A DNA stretch of 7,650 nt. Source: Candidatus Izemoplasma sp. (lineage in GTDB: Bacteria > Bacillota_I > Bacilli_A > Izemoplasmatales > Izemoplasmataceae). Shown one piece after another: positions 1 to 4,826 of this stretch. The stretch covers positions 1 through 7,650 of the forward strand of contig SKGG01000069.1 of the NCBI GenBank assembly GCA_007117565.1, read 5' to 3'. Under the pieces are notes generated by a model that was not told the origin of the DNA, did not search any database, and worked only from the letters and a program-made list of their open reading frames with translations. Positions within the stretch are counted from its first letter, which is position 1; the number at the start of each line of letters is the position of its first letter. The position numbers were made by a program, and so were the translations under genes.

Positions 1-297
1 AAGCCTGTATCAACGCTAGAAGAAGTTCAAAACGACATTCGTGACCAAAATATGGATCATGTGCCTGAACCAAAAAAAGTGCCTGAAAGTCGTGCGCAAG
101 TCAGTGAAGCGGACGCGTCGAAACCTAAAAAAATCGAATATCACATTAAAAAACAAGGTTCCGAATGGGTGGTGATTGAACATCAAGCTGAAACACCATT
201 AAGATCCTTTAACACACAAAAAGACGCGATTGCTTATGTTCAAGAGGAAAACTTACCGCACGTCGTATTTAAAGCCGATGGAAGTCCAAAGAATTAA
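1..297 (+). CDS. C-terminal part of a DUF2188-like protein (5' end outside window)
   Basis: The frame is open from the first base, so the gene very likely starts upstream. The ATG at 52 has no convincing ribosome binding site and need not be the start. The visible 98 residues have two parts. About 45 residues are a charged, Pro/Lys/Glu-rich stretch (VPEPKKVPESRAQ, then SKPKK) that looks like a flexible linker. The last ~50 residues run from IEYHIKKQGSEWVVIEH through FNTQKDAIAYVQE to VVFKADGSPKN. This matches the DUF2188 layout: a 'YHV...GW.V' strand, a 'T..eAi' helix, then a 'v..DG' ending. The biochemical function of this small domain is unknown, and what it is fused to cannot be seen. The gene ends in TAA inside the stem of its own terminator, so it is a separate transcription unit from the regulator downstream. 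The domain call is from memory of the family pattern; confidence is moderate for the domain and high for coding. Confidence 0.75.
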   Translation, partial: KPVSTLEEVQNDIRDQNMDHVPEPKKVPESRAQVSEADASKPKKIEYHIKKQGSEWVVIEHQAETPLRSFNTQKDAIAYVQEENLPHVVFKADGSPKN

Positions 298-320
298 CCT
301 ACTTTAGTAGGTTTTCTTTT
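296..320 (+). terminator. Intrinsic terminator of the upstream gene
   Basis: AACCTAC (296-302) and GTAGGTT (307-313) form a perfect 7-bp stem with a TTTA loop, followed by the T-rich run TCTTTT (314-320). The stop codon of the upstream gene (TAA, 295-297) overlaps the base of the stem. It isolates the tetR/ABC operon from upstream transcription. Confidence 0.85.
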
Positions 321-330
321 AACACCATGC

Positions 331-345
331 ATGACAGTCTGTCAT
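331..345. promoter_or_regulatory. Palindromic operator, probable TetR-family binding site
   Basis: ATGACAG-T-CTGTCAT is a perfect 7-1-7 inverted repeat in the 43-bp gap between the upstream terminator and the tetR start. TetR-family repressors usually bind such short palindromes at their own promoters, so autoregulation of the tetR-ABC-ABC operon is the natural reading. The promoter itself is not clear. TTAACA at 319-324 is a possible -35, with a weak extended -10 (TG-T-CATACG, 340-348) 18 bp on, but that would start transcription within the ribosome binding site. Any RNA polymerase site in this gap must overlap or closely flank the palindrome. Confidence 0.72.
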
Positions 346-350
346 ACGCT

Positions 351-356
351 AAGGAG
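351..356 (+). promoter_or_regulatory. Ribosome binding site that fixes the tetR start
   Basis: AAGGAG lies 7 nt before the ATG at 364. The in-frame ATG at 331 has no such site and lies inside the operator palindrome, so the start at 364 is preferred. Confidence 0.85.
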
Positions 357-363
357 TGAAACA

Positions 364-978
364 ATGCCAAAAAGAACCTTTTTAAAACTACCCGAAGCCA
401 AACGAAATCGAATCTTAGATGTGGCCATTGATATGGTGTTAACTCATCCGATTCAAAACATTACGATTTCGCACATTGTAAAACACGCCCAAATACCGCG
501 GGGGAGTTTTTATCAATACTTCTCAGGGATAGAAGATCTTTTGTTTTACCTTTACCAACAGTTCATTGAAGCGTTTGAACGTCACACGATTGAGCGCCTT
601 CACGATGAAATGATTGATATTTTTAGCTTTTTCAAAGAGGGTTTTGATCAAGACTATAAGTTTTTCACCACCACAAAAATGCATAAAGTCTATGCAACAC
701 TAATGGAGCAACGTAAGTTTGTTGGGCTCGACTTAGGGACCCATGAACGGGCTCGGATGGCGTTTTTTGAGTCCATGCTCGAACGCGTTGATACCTCTCG
801 CGTTAATCACTTAACCAATCATCAAAAACTAAATTTGTACATGCTTTATGTGCAGCTAAAAAATAACGCATTACATCGCGTTATTTCACAAAAACAAACG
901 TATGATGAGGGTAAGGAAGACTTTTTATTTTACATGCACGTGCTAGAAAGAGGCGCTCTCAATGAAAAACATCTCTAA
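364..978 (+). CDS. TetR/AcrR-family transcriptional regulator
   Basis: This 204-residue protein has the usual TetR-family length. The N-terminus is a DNA-binding domain: a basic helix (EAKRNRILDVAIDMV, about residues 11-25) and a helix-turn-helix around residues 33-52 (ITISHIVKHAQIPRGSFYQYF). The 'G.FYqYF' ending of the recognition helix and the following 'iEDLLFYLYQ' helix are typical of the family. The rest (about 60-204) is a divergent, helical ligand-binding and dimerisation domain rich in Phe and Tyr. It probably represses its own operon through the palindrome at 331-345 and releases on binding a compound exported by the adjacent transporter; this is inferred from gene order. The start at 364 is set by AAGGAG seven bases upstream. 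The 3' end overlaps the next gene by 17 nt, so the two are co-transcribed and probably translationally linked. The ligand cannot be told from sequence. Confidence 0.92.
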   Translation: MPKRTFLKLPEAKRNRILDVAIDMVLTHPIQNITISHIVKHAQIPRGSFYQYFSGIEDLLFYLYQQFIEAFERHTIERLHDEMIDIFSFFKEGFDQDYKFFTTTKMHKVYATLMEQRKFVGLDLGTHERARMAFFESMLERVDTSRVNHLTNHQKLNLYMLYVQLKNNALHRVISQKQTYDEGKEDFLFYMHVLERGALNEKHL

Positions 979-2755
979 ACTTTTACGCTATGCTTTGCCC
1001 TATCGTGGCTACTTAATCTTAGCGATTGGGGCGATGTTTATTCAAGTGTTTGTAGGTTTTTACATTCCATTTATTATGATTGGTATCATCGATGTGGCGT
1101 TGCCGGCTCTCGATTTTTCGCTCGTCTTAAGAGACAGTGCTTTTATGATCGGCCTAGCCTTTTTAGGGATGGGCGCAGGTATTTTAAATACCTACACTTC
1201 ACAATACATTGCACAACACGCGAGCGCCCATTTAAGACAAGATCTGTTTGATAAGATTCAAACGTTATCGTTTAAAAATATTGACGACTTCAAACAAAGT
1301 CGGTTAATCACGAACGCGACCAATGACGTTCAAAGAGTTCAAATGTTTTTTACGATGATGCTGCGCATTGTCATTCGTGCACCGTTAATGATTGTGGTGG
1401 GTTTAATTTTATCGTTAAGAACGAGTTTAATGCTTTCACAAGTGTTTTACATTACGATTCCACTACTCATCATTTCGATCGTGGTCATTATGGTTTTGGC
1501 CTATCCAAGATTTAAAAAGGTTCAACTAGCCGTGGATGACTTAAACAACGTCGTGTTAGAAAATGCCAACGCTCCACAAGTGGTAAAATCGTTTGTTTCA
1601 CAGCCACATGAACGAGAGAAATTTGAAGAAGTGAACGAACAGTTTCGCGATGTAAACACCTCTGCAGAAAGCTTGCTTGCGCTTGCGGAACCGATCATTT
1701 TCCTGATCTTCAATCTCGGTGTTGGTCTCATTTTATTTTTAGGCGCGTATTATTTAAACCAAGATTTCATCTCTGGTAACATCGCAAACAGTCCACTCTT
1801 TTCCGATTCTGGACTCCCACGAGTCGGTTTATTGATGGCTTTCAATCAGTATTCACAACAAATTTTGTTCGGTTTGATGATGTTTGCGATGATTATGATC
1901 TTCTTATCAAGAGCCGATGTTTCAGCGACACGGATCAATGAAATCTTTAACGCGAAAATTGACTTAACCAATAAACCAAACGCGATCAAACCAGCTCTAA
2001 ATGGCCGGTTGACGTTTGAAAACGTGACGTTTAAGTACGGTGAAAATGGAGGCGCTGCGGCGTTAAAAGGCGTTTCTTTCTCCTTAGAATCACAAGAGAG
2101 TTTAGGGATTATTGGTTCAACCGGCAGCGGAAAATCCACGCTCACCAGCTTGATTCCAAGACTTTATGATACGACCGAAGGAACCGTTTATGTCGATGAT
2201 CATAATGTCAAAGACTTGGATCTTTCTCATTTACGTTCACACATTGGCTTTGTCACACAAACCGCGTCCATTTTTAGTGGGTCTTTAGCGACCAACATTT
2301 TACAAGGTCATCCTGAAGCGACCTACGACGCACTCATGCGTGCTGCGAAAGACGCTGATTTGGCTAATTTTATCAAAGAACAAGACAGTCAATACAATTA
2401 TTTAACCATCGCCAAAGGTGGCAACCTCAGTGGCGGCCAAAAACAACGCTTGTCCATTGCGCGGGCATTTATACGTCAACCTAAAATACTCATTTTAGAT
2501 GACGCGACCAGTGCCGTCGATTTGGCGACTGAAAAGCGCATTTTGGATGCGATAAACGCACAACCTTCAAAACCAACACTCATCGTGATCTCACAAAAAG
2601 TGACCACGGTTAAGCGGATGGATAAAATTTTAGTGCTCAACAACGAAGGTGAAGTGGATGGCTTTGGTACCCACGAAACGCTCTTAAAAACCAGCCATGT
2701 TTATCAAGAAATTGCGGCCTCACAGCTTGATATAGGAGGTCAGAAACATGCCTAA
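962..2755 (+). CDS. ABC exporter half-transporter, degenerate-site subunit (TM287/YfiB-like)
   Basis: This 597-residue type IV (ABCB-like) half-transporter has six membrane segments (about 15-320) followed by one nucleotide-binding domain (about 345-590). The ATPase motifs are Walker A GSTGSGKST (385-393), Q-loop in GFVTQ, signature LSGGQ (489-493) and Walker B ILILD ending at D513. The residue after Walker B is Asp514 instead of the catalytic Glu, and the switch His is Gln545 (VISQKVTT). Its own Walker site should therefore bind but hardly hydrolyse ATP, while its intact LSGGQ completes the active site of a partner. This is the hallmark of the TM287-type subunit of heterodimeric exporters; the partner is the next gene. 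An extra polar loop of about 20 residues (266-289) sits between TM5 and TM6 on the outer side. The ribosome binding site AAAGAGG (947-953) is 8 nt before the ATG, inside tetR. It overlaps the next gene by 8 nt. The likely role is export of drugs or lipophilic compounds; the substrate is unknown. Confidence 0.93.
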   Translation: MKNISKLLRYALPYRGYLILAIGAMFIQVFVGFYIPFIMIGIIDVALPALDFSLVLRDSAFMIGLAFLGMGAGILNTYTSQYIAQHASAHLRQDLFDKIQTLSFKNIDDFKQSRLITNATNDVQRVQMFFTMMLRIVIRAPLMIVVGLILSLRTSLMLSQVFYITIPLLIISIVVIMVLAYPRFKKVQLAVDDLNNVVLENANAPQVVKSFVSQPHEREKFEEVNEQFRDVNTSAESLLALAEPIIFLIFNLGVGLILFLGAYYLNQDFISGNIANSPLFSDSGLPRVGLLMAFNQYSQQILFGLMMFAMIMIFLSRADVSATRINEIFNAKIDLTNKPNAIKPALNGRLTFENVTFKYGENGGAAALKGVSFSLESQESLGIIGSTGSGKSTLTSLIPRLYDTTEGTVYVDDHNVKDLDLSHLRSHIGFVTQTASIFSGSLATNILQGHPEATYDALMRAAKDADLANFIKEQDSQYNYLTIAKGGNLSGGQKQRLSIARAFIRQPKILILDDATSAVDLATEKRILDAINAQPSKPTLIVISQKVTTVKRMDKILVLNNEGEVDGFGTHETLLKTSHVYQEIAASQLDIGGQKHA

Positions 2756-4613
2756 GAAAATACTATCAAAACGCGAACTTAAAGCAGAACTTTTAAAAAC
2801 CATCGATCCAACCAAGGCACCTAAGCCGCAAGGCGGTATGCGTCGAAACCGTGGACCGATGATGGGGCCTAAACCTAAAAACATTCGTCATACGGTGATG
2901 CGACTCATTGGGTATTTAGGTATTTATAAAGTGGCCATTGTGTTCATTGCATTAACTCTGATTGTTGCGACGCTTCTTAACTTACTCATCCCAACGTTGT
3001 TTAGTATTGCTTTAGACGATTACTTTTTAGCGTTCGAATTTACCGGGGTTTACCGTATTGTTCTGATAATCTTGGGCATCGCGGTCATCAATTCTTTAGT
3101 ACGTTTTATCTCACGCTTTACGATGGTTCGCATCGCTCAAAAAATCGTCAAGCAAATTCGTGAGGAAGCGTTTGATAAGTTGTTAAAAGCACCCATATCA
3201 TACTACGATGAAAAAGGCGCTGGCGATTTAGTTTCTAGAGTGTCAAACGACATTGATTTGATCAGTCAATCGCTCGGTCAGACCGTCTTAGAATTTATTA
3301 ATAGCACCATCATCTTAATTGGTGTGACCGTGTTGATGTTCCGTCTAAACTGGGCTTTATCGCTGGTTGTTATAGGCTTTATCCCGATCATTTTGGTGTT
3401 TGTTGTCGTCATCAGTAAGAAGACACGCAAAGGCTTTAAAGAACAACAAATCCATTTAGCCGCGCTTAACGGCATCATCGAAGAAAACATCTCAGGCATT
3501 AAAGTGGTTAAACTTTATGGTCAAGAAGCGGCCTTTACCGAAGAATTTTCTGATGAAAATAAAAAACTCAAAAAAGCTGGCTTCATGGCACAGTTTTATG
3601 CAGGTATTTTATGGCCTTTCATCTTGTTTTTAAATAACCTCATCTACCTCGTGGTCATTGCGGTAGGCGCAGCCTTGTTTATTTCAGTAGGCGCTCCCTT
3701 TATCACGATTGGTCAAATTGCCGGGGTGTCACAATATTCAAGACAGTTTATTATGCCTATCAGTAACTTAGGCCAACAGTTTAACGCCCTGATGCAAGGC
3801 ATCGCTGGGGCAGAACGTGTCTTTGAGCTGATCGACACGCCTAGTGAATATGAACATGATGGTGAGGACGCCATTGACACCTTTAAGGGAGCTTTAGCGT
3901 TTGAAGGGGTTCATTTCAGCTACACCCCTGAAGTCAAAGTCTTAGAAGACATTACCTTTGACGCTAAACCCGGAGAACTCATTGCGATTGTTGGGCCAAC
4001 AGGGGGCGGAAAGACGACCACCATTAAAGTGCTGAATCGTTTTTACGATTTAGATCAAGGGCGGATTAAAATAGACGATAAAGACATTACAGAGTATCAA
4101 ATAGATGCGCTTCGCAAACGCATTGGCATCGTGCTTCAGGATACGCACTTGTTTAAAGGTACCGTGTTTGAAAACATTCACTATGGGGACTTTTCTGCGA
4201 GTGAAAAAGACGTCATTGAAGCCGCAAAAGCGGCCGGTGCGCATGACTTTATTGCCAAACTTCCTAAACGTTACGATACGCTTGTGACTGAGGGGGGACA
4301 AAATTTCTCTCAAGGGGAACGTCAGCTCATCAGCATTGCTCGTACCTTATTAAACAACCCAGATTTGTTAATTTTAGATGAAGCCACTTCAAACATTGAC
4401 ACGCGCACAGAAGCAAAAATTCAAGCGTCTCTTGAAACACTCATGAAAAACCGTACGTCGATTGTCATTGCGCATCGCCTACAAACCATTCAAAAAGCCG
4501 ATAAAATCCTTGTCATTGACCATGGGAAACTTATTGAACAAGGCACACATGAATCGCTCTTAGAGCAAAAAGGCTTTTATTACAATCTGTATCATGCACA
4601 ATTTGCAGCCTAA
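2748..4613 (+). CDS. ABC exporter half-transporter, catalytic-site subunit (TM288/YfiC-like)
   Basis: This 621-residue half-transporter has a basic, Gly/Pro-rich cytoplasmic extension (about 1-48, including GGMRRNRGPMMGPKPKN), six membrane segments (about 62-345) and a C-terminal nucleotide-binding domain. The extension, ending in a 'GpKpKN' motif, is typical of the YfiC-like partner subunits. Walker A is GPTGGGKTT (416-424). Walker B ends in D544 followed by the catalytic Glu545, with the switch His576 in VIAHRLQT. The signature is FSQGE (520-524) instead of LSGGQ. Paired with the preceding gene this gives one active site (this Walker A/B/His plus the neighbour's LSGGQ) and one degenerate site (the neighbour's Asp514/Gln545 plus this FSQGE). 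The defects are exactly complementary, which strongly supports a heterodimer. The ribosome binding site AGGAGGT (2734-2740) is 7 nt before the ATG. No terminator follows directly; the hairpin at 4764-4800 would be the first one met by transcripts of this operon. Confidence 0.94.
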   Translation: MPKKILSKRELKAELLKTIDPTKAPKPQGGMRRNRGPMMGPKPKNIRHTVMRLIGYLGIYKVAIVFIALTLIVATLLNLLIPTLFSIALDDYFLAFEFTGVYRIVLIILGIAVINSLVRFISRFTMVRIAQKIVKQIREEAFDKLLKAPISYYDEKGAGDLVSRVSNDIDLISQSLGQTVLEFINSTIILIGVTVLMFRLNWALSLVVIGFIPIILVFVVVISKKTRKGFKEQQIHLAALNGIIEENISGIKVVKLYGQEAAFTEEFSDENKKLKKAGFMAQFYAGILWPFILFLNNLIYLVVIAVGAALFISVGAPFITIGQIAGVSQYSRQFIMPISNLGQQFNALMQGIAGAERVFELIDTPSEYEHDGEDAIDTFKGALAFEGVHFSYTPEVKVLEDITFDAKPGELIAIVGPTGGGKTTTIKVLNRFYDLDQGRIKIDDKDITEYQIDALRKRIGIVLQDTHLFKGTVFENIHYGDFSASEKDVIEAAKAAGAHDFIAKLPKRYDTLVTEGGQNFSQGERQLISIARTLLNNPDLLILDEATSNIDTRTEAKIQASLETLMKNRTSIVIAHRLQTIQKADKILVIDHGKLIEQGTHESLLEQKGFYYNLYHAQFAA

Positions 4614-4619
4614 AAAGCG

Positions 4620-4648
4620 TTTACATCTTTGTTGAGCTATGCTAAACT
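4620..4648 (+). promoter_or_regulatory. Sigma-A-type promoter for the leader and second ABC operon
   Basis: TTTACA (4620-4625) matches five of six bases of the -35 consensus. A 17-bp spacer leads to an extended -10, TG-C-TAAACT (TG at 4640-4641, hexamer 4643-4648, four of six). Transcription should begin near 4655, giving a leader RNA of about 170 nt before the third ABC gene. It begins only six bases after the stop codon of the preceding ABC gene. Confidence 0.72.
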
Positions 4649-4661
4649 TAAGTGGACTTAA
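4648..4661. repeat. Short inverted repeat at the predicted transcription start
   Basis: TTAAGT-GG-ACTTAA is a perfect 6-2-6 inverted repeat that begins at the last base of the -10 hexamer and is centred on the predicted +1. It could be an operator for an unlinked regulator. It is short and AT-rich, so it may be chance. It does not resemble the palindrome at 331-345, so the local TetR protein is not expected to bind here. Confidence 0.4.
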
Positions 4662-4665
4662 TGTC

Positions 4666-4675
4666 AAGGAGGTGA
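4666..4675 (+). promoter_or_regulatory. Near-perfect ribosome binding site of the leader ORF
   Basis: AAGGAGGTGA is fully complementary to the 16S rRNA 3' end, with 7 nt between AGGAGG and the ATG at 4680. The strength of this site in front of a 25-codon ORF is the main evidence that the ORF is translated. Its 3' half is also one strand of a possible 8-bp helix with the end of the leader ORF. Confidence 0.88.
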
Positions 4676-4732
4676 GATCATGATTAAAGTACGTCAATTC
4701 AACAGCGTTTTTTATTATGCATACATCTCACC
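4671..4732 (+). promoter_or_regulatory. Possible leader RNA helix masking the ribosome binding site
   Basis: GGTGAGAT (4671-4678) and ATCTCACC (4725-4732) are perfectly complementary over 8 bases. The first overlaps the leader ribosome binding site; the second lies in codons 16-18 of the leader ORF. In RNA this would enclose a 46-nt loop and could slow initiation on the leader when no ribosome is loaded. Pairing is seen directly; function is inferred. Confidence 0.45.
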
Positions 4733-4757
4733 CGGGTGCAAAGACCGTATTTTATAA
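4680..4757 (+). CDS. 25-residue leader peptide of a transcription attenuator (BmrB-like role)
   Basis: This is a 25-codon ORF (ATG 4680, TAA 4755-4757) starting MIKVRQFNSVFYYAYI and ending in a short polar tail, PGCKDRIL after a Ser. It has no transmembrane or signal-peptide character and no recognisable domain. Three things point to a regulatory leader: a near-consensus ribosome binding site at ideal spacing, its own promoter just upstream, and a strong intrinsic terminator beginning six bases after its stop codon and ahead of the ABC gene it precedes. In B. subtilis the small bmrB ORF occupies the same place before bmrCD and controls it by ribosome-mediated transcription attenuation. The sequence here is shorter than BmrB and no similarity is claimed. 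Expected role: translation reports ribosome function, and stalling by antibiotics changes leader RNA folding so that polymerase reads through. It is in frame with the downstream gene, separated by its stop. Confidence 0.82.
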   Translation: MIKVRQFNSVFYYAYISPGCKDRIL

Positions 4758-4772
4758 GTGTGTAAACACTGT
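4702..4772 (+). promoter_or_regulatory. Candidate antiterminator pairing
   Basis: ACAGCGTTT (4702-4710, leader codons 8-11) can pair with AAACACTGT (4764-4772), which is most of the 5' arm of the terminator: eight of nine positions pair, with one C-A mismatch. The two structures are mutually exclusive. A ribosome held at the first leader codons would leave 4702-4710 free to form this helix and prevent termination. It is weaker than the terminator stem, so it needs to form first during transcription. This is a proposal from base pairing only. Confidence 0.42.
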
Positions 4773-4800
4773 CTTTCAACGGAGAGACAGTGTTTTTTTT
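4764..4800 (+). terminator. Intrinsic terminator acting as attenuator before the second ABC pair
   Basis: AAACACTGTCT (4764-4774) pairs perfectly with AGACAGTGTTT (4785-4795). The stem extends by U-G, U-A and C-G to a total of 14 bp closing an AACG tetraloop (4778-4781). Eight T residues (4793-4800) follow, the first three being shared with the stem. It lies between the leader ORF and the ABC gene at 4827, downstream of the promoter, so it must be bypassed for that gene to be expressed. It would also end transcripts of the upstream tetR-ABC-ABC operon. A ribosome sitting on the last leader codons would cover part of the 5' arm. Confidence 0.93.
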
Positions 4801-4813
4801 ATGGACTGGCAAG

Positions 4814-4819
4814 AAAGGA
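4814..4819 (+). promoter_or_regulatory. Ribosome binding site that fixes the start of the third ABC gene
   Basis: AAAGGA sits 7 nt before the ATG at 4827 and just past the terminator T-run, so it exists only on read-through transcripts. The longer in-frame option starting with GTG at 4758 has no ribosome binding site and would translate the terminator hairpin, so it is rejected. Confidence 0.82.
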
Positions 4820-4826
4820 CAACCGC

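Noticed and set aside
331..363. ATG at 331 as the start of the TetR protein.
   Set aside because: The extra 11 codons lie across the operator palindrome and have no ribosome binding site, whereas the ATG at 364 has AAGGAG at 7 nt.
1846..2145. Minus-strand open frames within the ABC genes (for example 1846-2145, 3278-3499, 4050-4313, 5122-5333, 6982-7185).
   Set aside because: They are antisense to strongly conserved ABC transporter coding sequence, lack ribosome binding sites and give low-complexity products; treated as shadows.
4105..4287. Plus-strand open frames inside the ABC genes (4105-4287, 4853-5152, 6103-6312).
   Set aside because: They overlap conserved ATPase or membrane-domain coding in another frame and have no recognisable product.
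4729..4738. CACCCGGGTG palindrome as a protein-binding site.
   Set aside because: It lies inside the leader ORF downstream of the promoter, has no loop for an RNA hairpin, and is short; more simply explained as part of the helix with 4671-4678.
4758..4826. GTG start at 4758 giving a 621-residue version of the third ABC protein.
   Set aside because: No ribosome binding site; the extension translates the terminator hairpin and its T-run, and the added 23 residues do not resemble ABC exporter N-termini. The ATG at 4827 has AAAGGA at 7-nt spacing.
4680..4826. Stop-codon read-through fusing the in-frame leader to the third ABC protein.
   Set aside because: The leader and the ABC gene share a frame with only the TAA at 4755-4757 between them, but nothing suggests recoding, and the ABC gene has its own good ribosome binding site.
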